64,000 nt of DNA. Source: Polaromonas sp. (GTDB lineage: Bacteria; Pseudomonadota; Gammaproteobacteria; Burkholderiales; Burkholderiaceae_C). Below, piece after piece: positions 1-9,145 of this stretch (its first letter is position 1; the number at the start of each line of letters is the position of its first letter). The translations under genes were made by a program, and so were the position numbers. Where the stretch lies: NCBI GenBank assembly GCA_021737975.1, contig JAIPCZ010000008.1:1-64000 (forward strand). The letters run 5' to 3'. The notes below the pieces were generated by a model, which ran no database searches, was not told where the DNA came from, and saw only the letters and a list, made by a program, of their open reading frames with translations.

Positions 1-1251
1 GCCGCTGCCCTGGGCGCCTGGACCGCCATTCGGGCAGTGGTCCGCCTGCGGCCGGCGCAGGCCATGCTGCCGCCGTCCCCGCCCGCCTTCAAGCCGACGC
101 TGATCGAGCAACTTGGCCTGGGCCGCTTTGTCAGCACCGGCGCCATGATGGTGATCCGCAATTTCGAGCGCCGCCCGCTGCGCGCGGCCTTCACGGTGAC
201 CGGCATTGCGCTGGCGGTGGCGCTGCAGATTTCGGGCGCGTTCTGGCTCGATGCCATTGCCCATATCGTCGATGTGCAGTTTCGCCAGGTTCAACAGGGT
301 GATGTGCTCGTCAATTTCCAGCGCCCGGTGCCGCTGCGCGTGGTGCAAGACTTGCAGCGCCTGCCCGGTGTGATGGCCGCCGAGCCCTATCGCACCGAGC
401 CGGTGCGGGTGCGTTTGTGGGGTCGCAGCATTGACACCGCACTCATAGGCTACCGCCCTGACGCGCAATTGATGCGCGTGGTCGACGAGCAGCGCGGTGC
501 GGTCGCCATGCCAGCGCATGGCGTGGTCTTGTCGGCGCTGCTGGCGAACGAACTGGGCGCGCGTGTGGGGGACCGCGTTGCGCTGGAGTTCCGTTTGTGG
601 AACCAGCAGCGCACCGAAGCCGAGGTGGTTGATATTGTGCACACCATGTTCGGCAACCTGCTGTTCATGAACCTGTCCGCCATGAACGCAATGGCCCGTG
701 ACGGCGAGGGTGTGGCCGACGCAGTGCTGCAGGTGGACCCGCGGGCCATGGACGCCTTCTGGACGGCGGTCAAGTCGGCCCCGGTGATCAACTCGGTGTT
801 CGACAAGGCCAGTTCTCTGGCCAATTTCAACAAGACCACCTCGCGCACCATGGGCATCTTCAGCGGTATTCTGACGCTGTTCGCTGTGGCGATGGCCGTG
901 GGCATCATCTACAACGCGGCGCGCATCTCTCTGTCTGAACGGGCATGGGAACTGGCCAGCCTGCGCGTGCTGGGCATGACACGGGCCGAGGTGTCGGTGC
1001 TGCTGCTGGCCGAACTCGGTGCCGAACTGCTGCTTGCGCTGCCGCTCGGGGCGCTGGCCGGCTGGGGCTTGGCCTCGCTGATGATGCAGCTGATGTCGTC
1101 TGACAGTATCGACTTTCCGGTCATCATCGAGCCATCCACCTATGCGTCGGCGGCCCTGATCGTGCTGGCCGCCGGCATCGCCAGCGCGCTGCTGGTGCGG
1201 CGCAAGATTGACCGGCTGGACCTGGTTGCCGTTTTAAAGGTACGCGAATGA
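1..1251 (+). CDS. ABC transporter permease, FtsX/MacB type (5' end outside window)
   Basis: The reading frame is open from base 1, so the N-terminal part lies upstream; 416 residues are visible. The first residues fit the loop that ends a first FtsX domain. A membrane helix (about residues 64-84), a periplasmic domain of about 180 residues and three C-terminal helices follow, which is the second FtsX unit of a large two-unit permease. The stop overlaps the start of the next gene (ATGA), an HlyD-type adaptor, so the two probably form an export system with an upstream ATPase. The substrate cannot be told; lipoprotein or macrolide-type export are both known for the family. Confidence 0.85.
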   Translation, partial: AAALGAWTAIRAVVRLRPAQAMLPPSPPAFKPTLIEQLGLGRFVSTGAMMVIRNFERRPLRAAFTVTGIALAVALQISGAFWLDAIAHIVDVQFRQVQQGDVLVNFQRPVPLRVVQDLQRLPGVMAAEPYRTEPVRVRLWGRSIDTALIGYRPDAQLMRVVDEQRGAVAMPAHGVVLSALLANELGARVGDRVALEFRLWNQQRTEAEVVDIVHTMFGNLLFMNLSAMNAMARDGEGVADAVLQVDPRAMDAFWTAVKSAPVINSVFDKASSLANFNKTTSRTMGIFSGILTLFAVAMAVGIIYNAARISLSERAWELASLRVLGMTRAEVSVLLLAELGAELLLALPLGALAGWGLASLMMQLMSSDSIDFPVIIEPSTYASAALIVLAAGIASALLVRRKIDRLDLVAVLKVRE

Positions 1252-2462
1252 ACAATAACACCCCCTCAAAAAAATACCGGCGCTGGATCGGCGGTGCGCT
1301 GCTGCTGGCAGTGTCGGCCGCGCTGGTCTGGGCGGTTTACCGGCCGCGCCCGCTGCTTGTGGATGTGGCCGCCGTGACCATCGGCAGCTTTGAGCAAAGC
1401 ATTGACGAAGACGGCCGGCTGCGCTTGAAAAGCCGCTATGTGATCACCGCTCCCACGCAGGCCGAACTCATGCGCCCAACGCTGAAGGTGGGCGATGCCG
1501 TGCGCGCCGGTGACGTGGTGGCGGCACTGGTGCCGGTGGCGCCGCAGATGATCGATGCGCGCACGCGCGACGTGTTGCAGCAGCGCATGGGAAGCGCTGA
1601 CGCCGCGCGCCGCGCCGCCGCGGCGCAGGTGCAGCGCGCGCAGACCACGTTGGCGCAGGCCGCGCTGGAAGCCGAGCGCGCAGGCAAACTGGCGCAGGAC
1701 AGTTTCATTTCCGCGGCGGCGCGTGACCAGGCCGCGCTGGCCCGCCAGGCCGCGCAGCAGGCCCTGGCTGCCGCCCTGGCCGAGCAGGGCATGGCCGACT
1801 TTGCCCTGGCCGAAGCGCGTGCCGCCCTGAGCCGCGCCGAGCCGGCGGACGGCGGCAGCACCAAGGGCCGTTGGGAGCTCAAGAGTCCGGTCGACGGGCA
1901 GGTGCTCAAGCTGCACCTGGAAAGCGCGGCGCCTGTGAGCGCCGGCCAGCCCTTGCTCGACATCGGCGACACGGCGACGATGGAGGCGGTAATCGATGTG
2001 CTGTCGGGAGAGGTGCGACAAATCCGGCCGGGCGCGCAGGTTCAACTTTCTCTGGGCAGTGGCGCGGCGCCAATCGCCGGCCAGGTCACACGCATTGAAC
2101 CCGTGGCCTTCACCAAGGTGTCGGCGCTCGGCATCGAGGAGCAGCGCGTCAATGTGATCGTCGATCTGGCGCAGAGCGGCCCCGGAGCCCAGCGCCTGGG
2201 CGACGGTTTCCGCATCGACGCCCGCATCACGCTGTTCAAGCAGCCCAATGCCTTGCTGGTGCCCACCGCGGCGCTGGTGCGCGACGCTGACCAATGGCGC
2301 GTTTTTGTGGTCGAAGCCGGCCGTGCCCGCGCCCGCCCGGTTCAGATCAACGACCGAAATTCCGATGTCGCCTGGCTCAAAGAGGGACTGCGTGACGGGG
2401 AGACCGTGTTGCTTTATCCGGGCAGCATGGTTGCCGATGGGCAGACGGTGCGGGTGCGGTAA
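1248..2462 (+). CDS. HlyD-family periplasmic adaptor (membrane fusion protein)
   Basis: 404 residues. One N-terminal membrane anchor (about residues 13-33) is followed by the first lipoyl half, an alanine-rich coiled coil (about 100-190), the second lipoyl half and a beta-barrel domain. This is the usual order for adaptors that link an inner-membrane pump to an outer-membrane channel. Translation is coupled to the permease by an ATGA overlap. It is likely the last gene of the export operon, because a long non-coding gap with hairpins follows. Confidence 0.88.
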   Translation: MNNNTPSKKYRRWIGGALLLAVSAALVWAVYRPRPLLVDVAAVTIGSFEQSIDEDGRLRLKSRYVITAPTQAELMRPTLKVGDAVRAGDVVAALVPVAPQMIDARTRDVLQQRMGSADAARRAAAAQVQRAQTTLAQAALEAERAGKLAQDSFISAAARDQAALARQAAQQALAAALAEQGMADFALAEARAALSRAEPADGGSTKGRWELKSPVDGQVLKLHLESAAPVSAGQPLLDIGDTATMEAVIDVLSGEVRQIRPGAQVQLSLGSGAAPIAGQVTRIEPVAFTKVSALGIEEQRVNVIVDLAQSGPGAQRLGDGFRIDARITLFKQPNALLVPTAALVRDADQWRVFVVEAGRARARPVQINDRNSDVAWLKEGLRDGETVLLYPGSMVADGQTVRVR

Positions 2463-2502
2463 CCGAAATTCATTCTGAATGTTCGCTGCGCCCCAGCCAT
2501 AT

Positions 2503-2565
2503 CGGGCCATGCCGGGGACCTCATACTGTCACACGCCCAGAAATCGGTCCCCGGCATGGCCCGAC
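2503..2565. repeat. Hairpin unit 1 (19-bp perfect stem)
   Basis: Arms 2503-2521 and 2547-2565 are perfectly complementary. The 25-base loop contains CTCATACTGTCA and CAGAAATC, which recur in reverse orientation in the loop of the hairpin at 2655-2729. It could stop transcription after the HlyD gene, but there is no T-tract. Confidence 0.8.
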
Positions 2566-2654
2566 ATGGCCGGTCAGAGCGGTGACATACCAAAAAAGTC
2601 GGAGTGCTTTGGGTAATTGGTATTCATTTGCCAGCACATCACCGTTGTGTCTCT

Positions 2655-2729
2655 GCAGGTCATGGCTTGGGGTGGTAGCCGATTTCTGGGTCTGACAGTA
2701 TGAGGCTGCCGCCCCAAGCCATGACCTGC
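2655..2729. repeat. Hairpin unit 2 (21-bp stem, inverted relative to unit 1)
   Basis: Arms 2655-2675 and 2709-2729 pair over 21 bp; the single mismatch would be a G-U pair in RNA. The loop (2679-2705) is the reverse complement of the loop of unit 1 apart from a few changes, while the stem sequence differs. The two units therefore form a larger inverted pair. Confidence 0.8.
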
Positions 2730-2835
2730 CGAGCGCTGAACACAACCCAGGATCCGAAATCTCCCTGCATTTGAAGGCACAACTTGTCAAGGACCCCGAT
2801 GTTTACAATGACAAAAACCCCAGGAGTTGACCCCA

Positions 2836-3405
2836 ATGACGATCAAGAGCGATAAATGGATCCGGCGCATGGCCGAGCAGCACGGCATGATCGAGCCCTT
2901 CGAACCCGGCCAGATTCGCCAGGACGCGGTGGGCAACAAAATCGTCAGCTACGGCACCAGCAGCTACGGTTACGACATCCGCTGCGCCCCCGAATTCAAG
3001 GTCTTCACCAACATCCACAGCACGGTGGTCGACCCCAAGAACTTTGACGAAAAGAGCTTCGTCGACTTCAACAGCGACGTTTGTATCATTCCGCCCAACA
3101 GCTTTGCGCTGGCCCGCACGGTCGAGTATTTCCGGATTCCGCGCAACGTGCTCACCATCTGCCTGGGCAAAAGCACCTACGCGCGCTGCGGCATCATCGT
3201 CAACGTGACCCCGTTCGAGCCCGAGTGGGAGGGTTTTGTGACGCTTGAATTCTCCAACACCACCCCCTTGCCGGCCAAGATCTACGCTGGCGAAGGCTGC
3301 GCCCAGGTGCTGTTTTTCGAGAGCGACGAAGTCTGTGAAACCAGCTACAAGGACCGCGGCGGCAAGTACCAGGGCCAGCGCGGTGTGACCCTGCCAAAAG
3401 CCTGA
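2836..3405 (+). CDS. dcd: dCTP deaminase
   Basis: 189 residues, the normal length. It deaminates dCTP to dUTP, feeding dTMP synthesis in the cytoplasm. The sequence is highly conserved; the motif TLEFSN places the catalytic glutamate at residue 138, as in the E. coli enzyme. The start at 2836 is chosen because AGGAG lies 9 bases upstream; a TTG at 2827 would overlap that site. It appears to be a single gene, with about 100 bases before the helicase gene. Confidence 0.96.
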   Translation: MTIKSDKWIRRMAEQHGMIEPFEPGQIRQDAVGNKIVSYGTSSYGYDIRCAPEFKVFTNIHSTVVDPKNFDEKSFVDFNSDVCIIPPNSFALARTVEYFRIPRNVLTICLGKSTYARCGIIVNVTPFEPEWEGFVTLEFSNTTPLPAKIYAGEGCAQVLFFESDEVCETSYKDRGGKYQGQRGVTLPKA

Positions 3406-3505
3406 TTTTCCGGATCAACGATAATAAGCCTTCTTTTAAAGAAAACTGCCCCGATTCCCGGGCGCCACCAGCTATCGGATTGATAGCAATTGAACCTGAG
3501 CTTCA

Positions 3506-4987
3506 ATGACCGAACTGACTCCTGCGAACGCAAACGAATTAACTTCCGACACCCCCATCATGGCCTTTGCCCAGTTGCAGCTGGCCGACCCTTTGGCCCG
3601 CGCTGTGGCCGAAATGGGCTACGAGACCATGACCCCGATCCAGGCCCAGGCCATCCCCGTGGTGTTGCAGGGGCGCGACGTGATGGGTGCTGCCCAGACC
3701 GGGACCGGCAAGACGGCTGCCTTTGCCTTGCCGCTGATGCAGCGCATGCTCAAGCACGAAAACGCCTCCACCTCGCCTGCACGCCATCCGGTGCGTGCCC
3801 TGGTGCTGCTGCCCACGCGTGAACTGGCGGTCCAAGTGGCCGAGCAGGTCGAACTGTATGGCAAGTACACCAACTTGCGCAGCGCCGTGGTGTTCGGCGG
3901 CATGGACATGAAGCCGCAGACCCTTGAGCTGAAAAAGGGTGTCGAGGTGCTGGTGGCCACGCCCGGGCGCCTGCTGGACCACATTGAAGCCAAGAACTGC
4001 GTGCTCAACCAGGTCGAGTACGTGGTGCTCGACGAAGCCGACCGCATGCTCGACATCGGTTTTCTGCCCGACCTGCAGCGCATCCTGAGCTACCTGCCAA
4101 AACAGCGCACCACGCTGTTGTTTTCGGCCACGTTCTCGCCCGAAATCAAGCGCCTGGCCAGCAGTTATCTGCAGGACCCGGTCACGATCGAGGTGGCGCG
4201 CTCCAACGCCGCCGCTTCCACTGTGGAGCAGCATTTTTACAGTGTCGAGGGTGAGGACAAGCGCCACGCCCTGCACCAGATCCTGCGCCAGCGCGGCATC
4301 AAGCAGGCTTTTGTCTTTGTCAACAGCAAGCTCGGTTGTGCGCGCCTCGCGCGTTCACTTGAGCACGAGGGCCTCAAAACCACGGCGTTGCACGGTGACA
4401 AGAGTCAGGACGAACGCCTGAAGGCGCTCGAATCGTTCAAGAACGGCGAGGTGGACCTGCTGGTCTGCACCGACGTGGCCGCGCGCGGGCTCGACATCAA
4501 GGATGTGCCAGCGGTGTTCAACTTCGACATTCCGTTCCACGCCGAAGACTACATTCACCGCATCGGCCGCACCGGCCGGGCGGGCGCGGAAGGGCTGGCG
4601 GTGACCTTTGTCGCCAGGAGCGACCAGCGCCTGGCGACCGACATCGAGAAGTTGCTCAAGACCAAGATCGAGCTCGAGGGCATCGAGTTTGAAGAGAATT
4701 TGCCTGACATCCGCAAGCAGGGCCACATCAATGACGGCCGCAGGCTCTACCGCGAAGACGGCAGCGACCAGCGCCGCCCTGAAGATTTTGCCCGGGGCCC
4801 GCGGTCCGAGCCCCGGCGCAGCCGCCCCGCGCCACAAGATCCGTTTTTTGAGAAGCCCTACGAGCCGTCCTTGCCGCCTGAAGCGGCACCTGCCTGGGAA
4901 GCCGCCGCGGCGCGCCCGGGCGTGCGCACCATTTCAAGCAACATCAAGACCAAACGCAAGGTCGCCGCGCTGTTTCAGGCGGCCTGA
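3506..4987 (+). CDS. DEAD-box ATP-dependent RNA helicase (RhlE-like)
   Basis: 493 residues. The Q motif region is followed by Walker A AQTGTGKT (63-70), DEAD (176-179), SAT, and the HRIGRTGR motif of the second RecA domain. A charged, arginine- and proline-rich tail of about 90 residues ends the protein, typical of RhlE/RhlB-like helicases that remodel RNA in ribosome assembly or decay. It converges with apaH with only 2 bases between the stops. A short inverted repeat (GCTATC...GATAGC) lies just upstream, near 3471-3487. The subfamily is not certain. Confidence 0.92.
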   Translation: MTELTPANANELTSDTPIMAFAQLQLADPLARAVAEMGYETMTPIQAQAIPVVLQGRDVMGAAQTGTGKTAAFALPLMQRMLKHENASTSPARHPVRALVLLPTRELAVQVAEQVELYGKYTNLRSAVVFGGMDMKPQTLELKKGVEVLVATPGRLLDHIEAKNCVLNQVEYVVLDEADRMLDIGFLPDLQRILSYLPKQRTTLLFSATFSPEIKRLASSYLQDPVTIEVARSNAAASTVEQHFYSVEGEDKRHALHQILRQRGIKQAFVFVNSKLGCARLARSLEHEGLKTTALHGDKSQDERLKALESFKNGEVDLLVCTDVAARGLDIKDVPAVFNFDIPFHAEDYIHRIGRTGRAGAEGLAVTFVARSDQRLATDIEKLLKTKIELEGIEFEENLPDIRKQGHINDGRRLYREDGSDQRRPEDFARGPRSEPRRSRPAPQDPFFEKPYEPSLPPEAAPAWEAAAARPGVRTISSNIKTKRKVAALFQAA

Positions 4988-4989
4988 TA

Positions 4990-5832
4990 TCACCCCGGCT
5001 TTTGCGCCTGCTCACACCTCACCTGAATCAGTTCATGCGCTGCCGGGCCGCTGCCCAGTTTCAGGGCGCTCAGGTGTCCGCCCCAGACACAGCCTGAATC
5101 CAGCGCCAGCACATCGTCACGGCCCAACCAGCCCAGTGTCGACCAGTGGCCAAAAGCGACCGTGACATCGGCGGTCTTGCGCCCGGGCACCTCGAACCAT
5201 GGCAGGTAACCCGCCGGGGCGGCGTGGGCACCGTCGCTGGTGTCGAACTCCATCACACCCTCTGCGGTGCAAAAGCGCAGCCGTGTCAGGGCGTTCACGA
5301 TCATCCGCAGGCGGTCAATGCCCTCGAGGCCGTTGTCCCAACGGTCGGGGGTATTGCCATACATATGATGCAAAAATTCGTTCAGATCAGGGCCCCGCAA
5401 CACCGCTTCAAACTCACCCGCCAGCGCCATGGTCTGACTGGCGGTCCAGCCCGGCAGCACGCCGGCATGCACCATCAGGGTCGAATGGTTCCGGTGTTCC
5501 AGAAAAAATGCCATGTGCTGCTGGCGCAGCCAGGCCAGCATGGCGTCGCGGTCGGGTGCGTTCAGCACGCTGGCCAGCGTGTCTTTGCGGCTGGGCCGGC
5601 GCGCGCCCACACTGGCCGCAAGCAAGTGCAGGTCGTGGTTGCCCAGCAGGCATTGCGCCGAGGCGCCAAAGTTCATCAGTCGCCGCAGCACGCCCGCAGA
5701 GTCGGGGCCGCGGTTGACAAGGTCACCCAAAAGGTAGAGCGTGTCGGTGCTGGGTGAGAAAGAAATAGCGTCCAATAAACGTTGCAAAGCGCTGTCACAG
5801 CCCTGCACGTCGCCAATCATGTAAAGTGCCAT
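4990..5832 (-). CDS. apaH: Bis(5'-nucleosyl)-tetraphosphatase, symmetrical
   Basis: 280 residues. It hydrolyses Ap4A to two ADP. The metallophosphatase motifs are all visible: GDVQG near the N-terminus, GDLVNRGPDS, and GNHDLH, followed by the conserved FGHWS and the C-terminal LDSGCVWGG. The start codon lies 24 bases from the start of the divergent CNNM/CBS gene, so the two share a very short promoter region. Confidence 0.95.
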   Translation of the reverse strand: MALYMIGDVQGCDSALQRLLDAISFSPSTDTLYLLGDLVNRGPDSAGVLRRLMNFGASAQCLLGNHDLHLLAASVGARRPSRKDTLASVLNAPDRDAMLAWLRQQHMAFFLEHRNHSTLMVHAGVLPGWTASQTMALAGEFEAVLRGPDLNEFLHHMYGNTPDRWDNGLEGIDRLRMIVNALTRLRFCTAEGVMEFDTSDGAHAAPAGYLPWFEVPGRKTADVTVAFGHWSTLGWLGRDDVLALDSGCVWGGHLSALKLGSGPAAHELIQVRCEQAQKPG

Positions 5833-5856
5833 GGTGTTTATTGTCGTTTGAGATGC

Positions 5857-7146
5857 ATGGAAATCCTGCTGATTATTTTTTTGACGCTGCTCAACGGTGT
5901 CTTCGCGATGTCCGAGTTGGCGCTTGCTGCCAGCCGCAAATCAAGGCTCAATGCCATGACCGAAGCAGGGGACAAGGGTGCCCAGGCGGCGCTGGCGCTG
6001 CTCGACAATCCGAACCAGTTTTTGTCGACCGTGCAGGTGGGCATTACCTCGATTGGGGTGCTCAATGGCATTGTGGGCGAAGCCGCGTTCAGCGGCGGGC
6101 TGGCACATTGGTTGCAGGGCTGGGGCCTGACCGACCAGGCATCGGCCATCACGGCCACGGCACTGGTGGTGACCATCATCACCTACACCACGATCATTTT
6201 TGGCGAGCTGGTGCCCAAGCGCATTGGCCAGTTGTACCCGGAACAGGTCTCGCGCTGGGTGGCACGGCCCATGCTGTGGCTGGCCCGTGCGGCGGGTCCG
6301 TTTGTCAAGCTGCTCTCGGGCTCCACAGCCGCCATGCTCAGGCTGCTGCGTATTGACACCAGCGCGGTGCGCGCCATGACCGAGGAAGAAATTTCTGCCA
6401 ACCTCGAAGAAGGTGTCGATGCGGGCGTGATCGAGGAACACGAGCACCAGATGGTGCAAAACGTGTTTGGACTCGACGACCGGCAACTCATTTCCCTGAT
6501 GGTGCCGCGCGCCGAGATCGACTGGTTGGATGCCGGTCTGACGGTGGCGCAGAGTCTGCAGAAGGTCGGTGCCGATGGCGCCCAGCGCGCCCACTCGTGG
6601 TATCCGGTGTGCCGCGGTTCCATGGACGATGTGGTGGGCAAGATCAGTGTGGCGCGGCTGCTTGAGTTGGGCGTGGCTGCGCCGGGTACGCTTGAAGACT
6701 ATGTGACCACGGCGGTGTTTGTACCCGAGACTCTCAGCGCCATGTCCCTGCTGGAACAGTTTCGCGCCAAGGTCGGCCGCCTGGTGCTGGTGGTGGACGA
6801 GTACGGTGTGGTGCAAGGCTTGCTGACGCCGCATGATCTGCTGGAAGCCATTACCGGCGAACTGCAACCCAGTGCCAAGTCCGAAGCCTGGGCCGTGCAG
6901 CGCGATGATGGCAGCTGGCTGCTCGATGGCATGATGCCGGTGAGCGAACTCAAGGCACGGCTCGACATGGACGAACTCCCGCTGGAGGAGCGTGGCCGCT
7001 ACAACACGCTCGCCGGCCTGTTGATGGCGGTGAGCGGCCGCATGCCGGTGACAGGCGAAAAAATTGAGTGCGAAGACTGGTTGTTCGAGGTGGTGGATCT
7101 GGACGGCAAGCGGGTTGACAAGGTGCTGGCCAGCCGGGTGCCATAG
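5857..7146 (+). CDS. CNNM/CBS-domain membrane protein (HlyC/CorC family)
   Basis: 429 residues. An N-terminal DUF21/CNNM membrane domain with about four helices (to about residue 190) is followed by a pair of CBS domains and a C-terminal CorC/HlyC domain. The family is linked to magnesium or cobalt efflux and resistance; the 'hemolysin' label is historical. The start at 5857 is preferred because the protein then begins directly with the first membrane helix; the open frame to its left overlaps apaH on the other strand. Confidence 0.9.
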   Translation: MEILLIIFLTLLNGVFAMSELALAASRKSRLNAMTEAGDKGAQAALALLDNPNQFLSTVQVGITSIGVLNGIVGEAAFSGGLAHWLQGWGLTDQASAITATALVVTIITYTTIIFGELVPKRIGQLYPEQVSRWVARPMLWLARAAGPFVKLLSGSTAAMLRLLRIDTSAVRAMTEEEISANLEEGVDAGVIEEHEHQMVQNVFGLDDRQLISLMVPRAEIDWLDAGLTVAQSLQKVGADGAQRAHSWYPVCRGSMDDVVGKISVARLLELGVAAPGTLEDYVTTAVFVPETLSAMSLLEQFRAKVGRLVLVVDEYGVVQGLLTPHDLLEAITGELQPSAKSEAWAVQRDDGSWLLDGMMPVSELKARLDMDELPLEERGRYNTLAGLLMAVSGRMPVTGEKIECEDWLFEVVDLDGKRVDKVLASRVP

Positions 7147-7155
7147 GCATCGGGG

Positions 7156-7226
7156 GGCAATCGCGGCGAGGGCGCCGCTTCCACAGGGCGCTGTTAGCCT
7201 TTGGGAGGCCTGCCTCGGGCCGATGA
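7156..7226. repeat. REP-like inverted pair
   Basis: A unit ending in GGCAATCGCGGCGAGGGCG (reverse orientation, 7156-7185) is followed by a forward unit with GGGAGGCC and CTCGGGCCGATGA (7201-7226). A second pair with nearly identical units lies at 39091-39155, there in the opposite arrangement. This is the pattern of repetitive extragenic palindromes placed between genes. Confidence 0.7.
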
Positions 7227-7264
7227 AGAGGAATTTGTTGAGTCGACTTCAGTCGACCCTGTTT

Positions 7265-7904
7265 TTACGCTTTGCCGCTCACGCGGTAAACCAGCAAGCC
7301 CAGCCATTCATGCAGCACCAGTGTCCATTTTTTTGCACCCTTGTCCATGCCGTACCGGGTCCACACCGGGCAGGGCCTTGCTGAGCAGCGCGTTCTCGAA
7401 TGTTGTGCGCGAGGCCGACTCGAAGAGCAACTGCCCTGGCGGGATGCCCTGGGCGGTGAAAAAGAGCTCGGCTTGCCGGGCTTCTGACAAGCCGCTGCCA
7501 AACAACTCACCTTCGCCCCCGGTAAACAAAACGCGCAAGCCGTGCTGCCGGCGCAGCAGCGGCAAGACCTCGGTCATGCGCTCGGCGGCCTCATTGAGCG
7601 CGCTTTGGCCCGGGTTGGTCCAGACATAGCTTGATTCAAGCGCGCCGCCCAACACCACCACACCCGCATAGGTTTTCAAGTCTGCTGCGGGCGGCAGGGC
7701 AGGGTGGCGGGCTTCGAGGCGCCTGATCAGTGCATCAGGCAGCGGTTCCCAGCCCACCAAGAGCAGCAGGCTGACGGCTGACCAGCCCAGGCGCTGGCTG
7801 GTCCTTGGACGCCGGCGCACCAGCAGCACGGCCGCCAGCATCAGCAGCGCCACCCATGCCAGCGGCTGGGTCAGGAAGGCCAGCAGTTTGGCGGCGATAA
7901 ACAT
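7265..7904 (-). pseudogene. ydcF: ydcF/ElyC-like DUF218 gene with out-of-frame internal deletion
   Basis: The N-terminal part starts at 7904 with two membrane helices and continues through VVLGGA, TGGEG and SRTTFENA, all typical of the DUF218 family (envelope biogenesis, ElyC/SanA/YdcF). At about 7340-7358 the match stops. The typical C-terminus (KKWTLVLHEWLGLLVYR) continues only in another frame, down to a stop at 7265. The family's segment between these parts, about 40 residues with WLLVTSA-like and YPVDF-like motifs, is missing. The likely cause is a deletion rather than a single indel; a sequencing or assembly error cannot be excluded. Confidence 0.72.
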
Positions 7905-7914
7905 GGCTGATCGC

Positions 7915-8367
7915 TTACAGGACAAACGGGATGAAACGACGGGTGCGCGCCTGGTAGCGCGCATAGGACGGATGCAGCGCCGCCATCCAGCGCTCTTCCA
8001 GCAGGGCCTTGGCCAGCAGGACCAGCGACAGGACAAGCCACAGCAGCCAGGCCAGGGCAGAGCCCAGTGCCAGCGCACAGGCCAGGCCCAGCAAGCTCAC
8101 GGCCGTGTACATGGGGTGGCGAATCCAGCGGTAGGGGCCATGCGCGATAAGCTGGCCTTGCGCGTGCGGCGTGGGCCGAATGTTGAAATTGCCGGGCCGG
8201 TTGGCCAGCAGCGCCCAGAAGCCGAGCACCCCGCTCAGGCTCAGGCTCAGCCAAGCCAGGACCTGGACGGGTGCTTGCATGAGGTGTGGCGCTGCCAGCA
8301 GCAGCAAGGCCCCCAGCGTGCCGAACTGAGCGGCCACGAGCAGACTGCCAAGGGTGTGGGGTTTCAT
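7915..8367 (-). CDS. Isoprenylcysteine carboxyl methyltransferase-family membrane protein
   Basis: 150 residues with about four membrane helices and the family motif GPYRWIRHPMYT followed by an EERW...YARYQARTRRFIP tail. These proteins (ICMT/PEMT/NnrU-like) methylate small molecules or lipids at the membrane; the substrate is unknown. The start at 8367 gives an N-terminal helix right after MKPH. It precedes the broken ydcF by 10 bases and probably shared an operon with it. Confidence 0.75.
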   Translation of the reverse strand: MKPHTLGSLLVAAQFGTLGALLLLAAPHLMQAPVQVLAWLSLSLSGVLGFWALLANRPGNFNIRPTPHAQGQLIAHGPYRWIRHPMYTAVSLLGLACALALGSALAWLLWLVLSLVLLAKALLEERWMAALHPSYARYQARTRRFIPFVL

Positions 8368-8492
8368 TTGTGTGCCGTGGTCAGTGAGGTGGAAGTCCCG
8401 GGTTTCGGCAAATTGTAGGCTTTGCCTCAAGCCTGGCAGCCTTGCTGCAACTGGCCCGATACTGGGGTTCCACGGCTGAACGGAGCGCACAC

Positions 8493-9029
8493 ATGGACGC
8501 AGGCAAACCTCTTACCTCGAAGACGCAGCGCCTCTTTCTGGCGCTTTGGCCTGATGACGGTGTCCGGGGGCAGATTGCCGCCCATGTTGAGCAATGGTTG
8601 TGGCCGCCGGGCTGCGCACGGTACGCCCCGGCAGACTGGCATGTGACCCTGCATTTCATCGGCGACGTGACCACCGACAAGCGCGCCGCGATTGCTGTCG
8701 GCGCGGTGGTGCCGTTTCAGCCCTTTGATTTGACTTTGGACCAGCCCAGGCTTTGGGCGCGTGAGCTCGCGGTGCTGTGCGCTTCGGACGTTCCCATGGC
8801 CCTGAAGTTGCTGCAGGAGCGGCTCGGCCAGGCGCTGCGTGCGCCTGAGCTGGCGATGTTGCCGGATACCCGTCCCTACATGCCGCACCTCACCCTGGCA
8901 AGACATGCCGGGGCAGCGAGGGTGCCGTCTGCCAGTGCGCCCGTGCAGTGGCGGGTTCAAGGCTATGCACTCGTGGTCTCCACCGGGCGCAGGACACCGC
9001 GTTATGAGGTGATTCAAAGCTACCACTGA
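8493..9029 (+). CDS. thpR: RNA 2',3'-cyclic phosphodiesterase (2'-5' RNA ligase family)
   Basis: 178 residues. Two HxTx motifs typical of the 2H phosphoesterase superfamily are visible: HVTLHFIG with His at residue 50 and HLTLARH with His at 132. The enzyme opens 2',3'-cyclic phosphates on RNA ends. The start at 8493 is favoured because the family begins shortly before RLFLALWP. It is divergent from the methyltransferase gene. Confidence 0.9.
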   Translation: MDAGKPLTSKTQRLFLALWPDDGVRGQIAAHVEQWLWPPGCARYAPADWHVTLHFIGDVTTDKRAAIAVGAVVPFQPFDLTLDQPRLWARELAVLCASDVPMALKLLQERLGQALRAPELAMLPDTRPYMPHLTLARHAGAARVPSASAPVQWRVQGYALVVSTGRRTPRYEVIQSYH

Positions 9030-9071
9030 CGCCGGCGCAACAGGCTCCGGCCGCCTTTGCGGGTAGCTTCC

Positions 9072-9112
9072 ATGCGAAATATCAATCGCTCCCGCCGTGC
9101 CCAGCCTAGAGT
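9072..9112 (+). promoter_or_regulatory. FNR/Anr-like site plus -10 box upstream of hsp20
   Basis: ATGCGAAATATCAA at 9072-9085 has a perfect ATCAA half-site and a degenerate left half. A -10-like hexamer TAGAGT lies at 9107-9112, 28.5 bases from the centre of the site, so transcription should begin near 9120. This matches the -41.5 position of class II FNR activation. The nrdJ site (16535-16548) differs at only 2 of 14 positions and has the same spacing. Confidence 0.6.
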
Positions 9113-9145
9113 AATGTCACCCATTCACCCCAGGCTTTAAACACC

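Larger units (their letters stand above)
2463..2835. other. Intergenic gap with two related hairpins
   Basis: 373 bases without a convincing gene. It holds the two hairpin units at 2503-2565 and 2655-2729 and, at its right end, the ribosome binding site of dcd (AGGAG at 2822-2826). Short frames read through the hairpins but have no start signal or recognisable product. Confidence 0.7.

Noticed and set aside
7905-8078. Longer N-terminus for the ydcF-like frame
   Set aside because: It overlaps the methyltransferase coding region and is Trp/Cys/Arg-rich; the true start is the ATG at 7904 before the first membrane helix.
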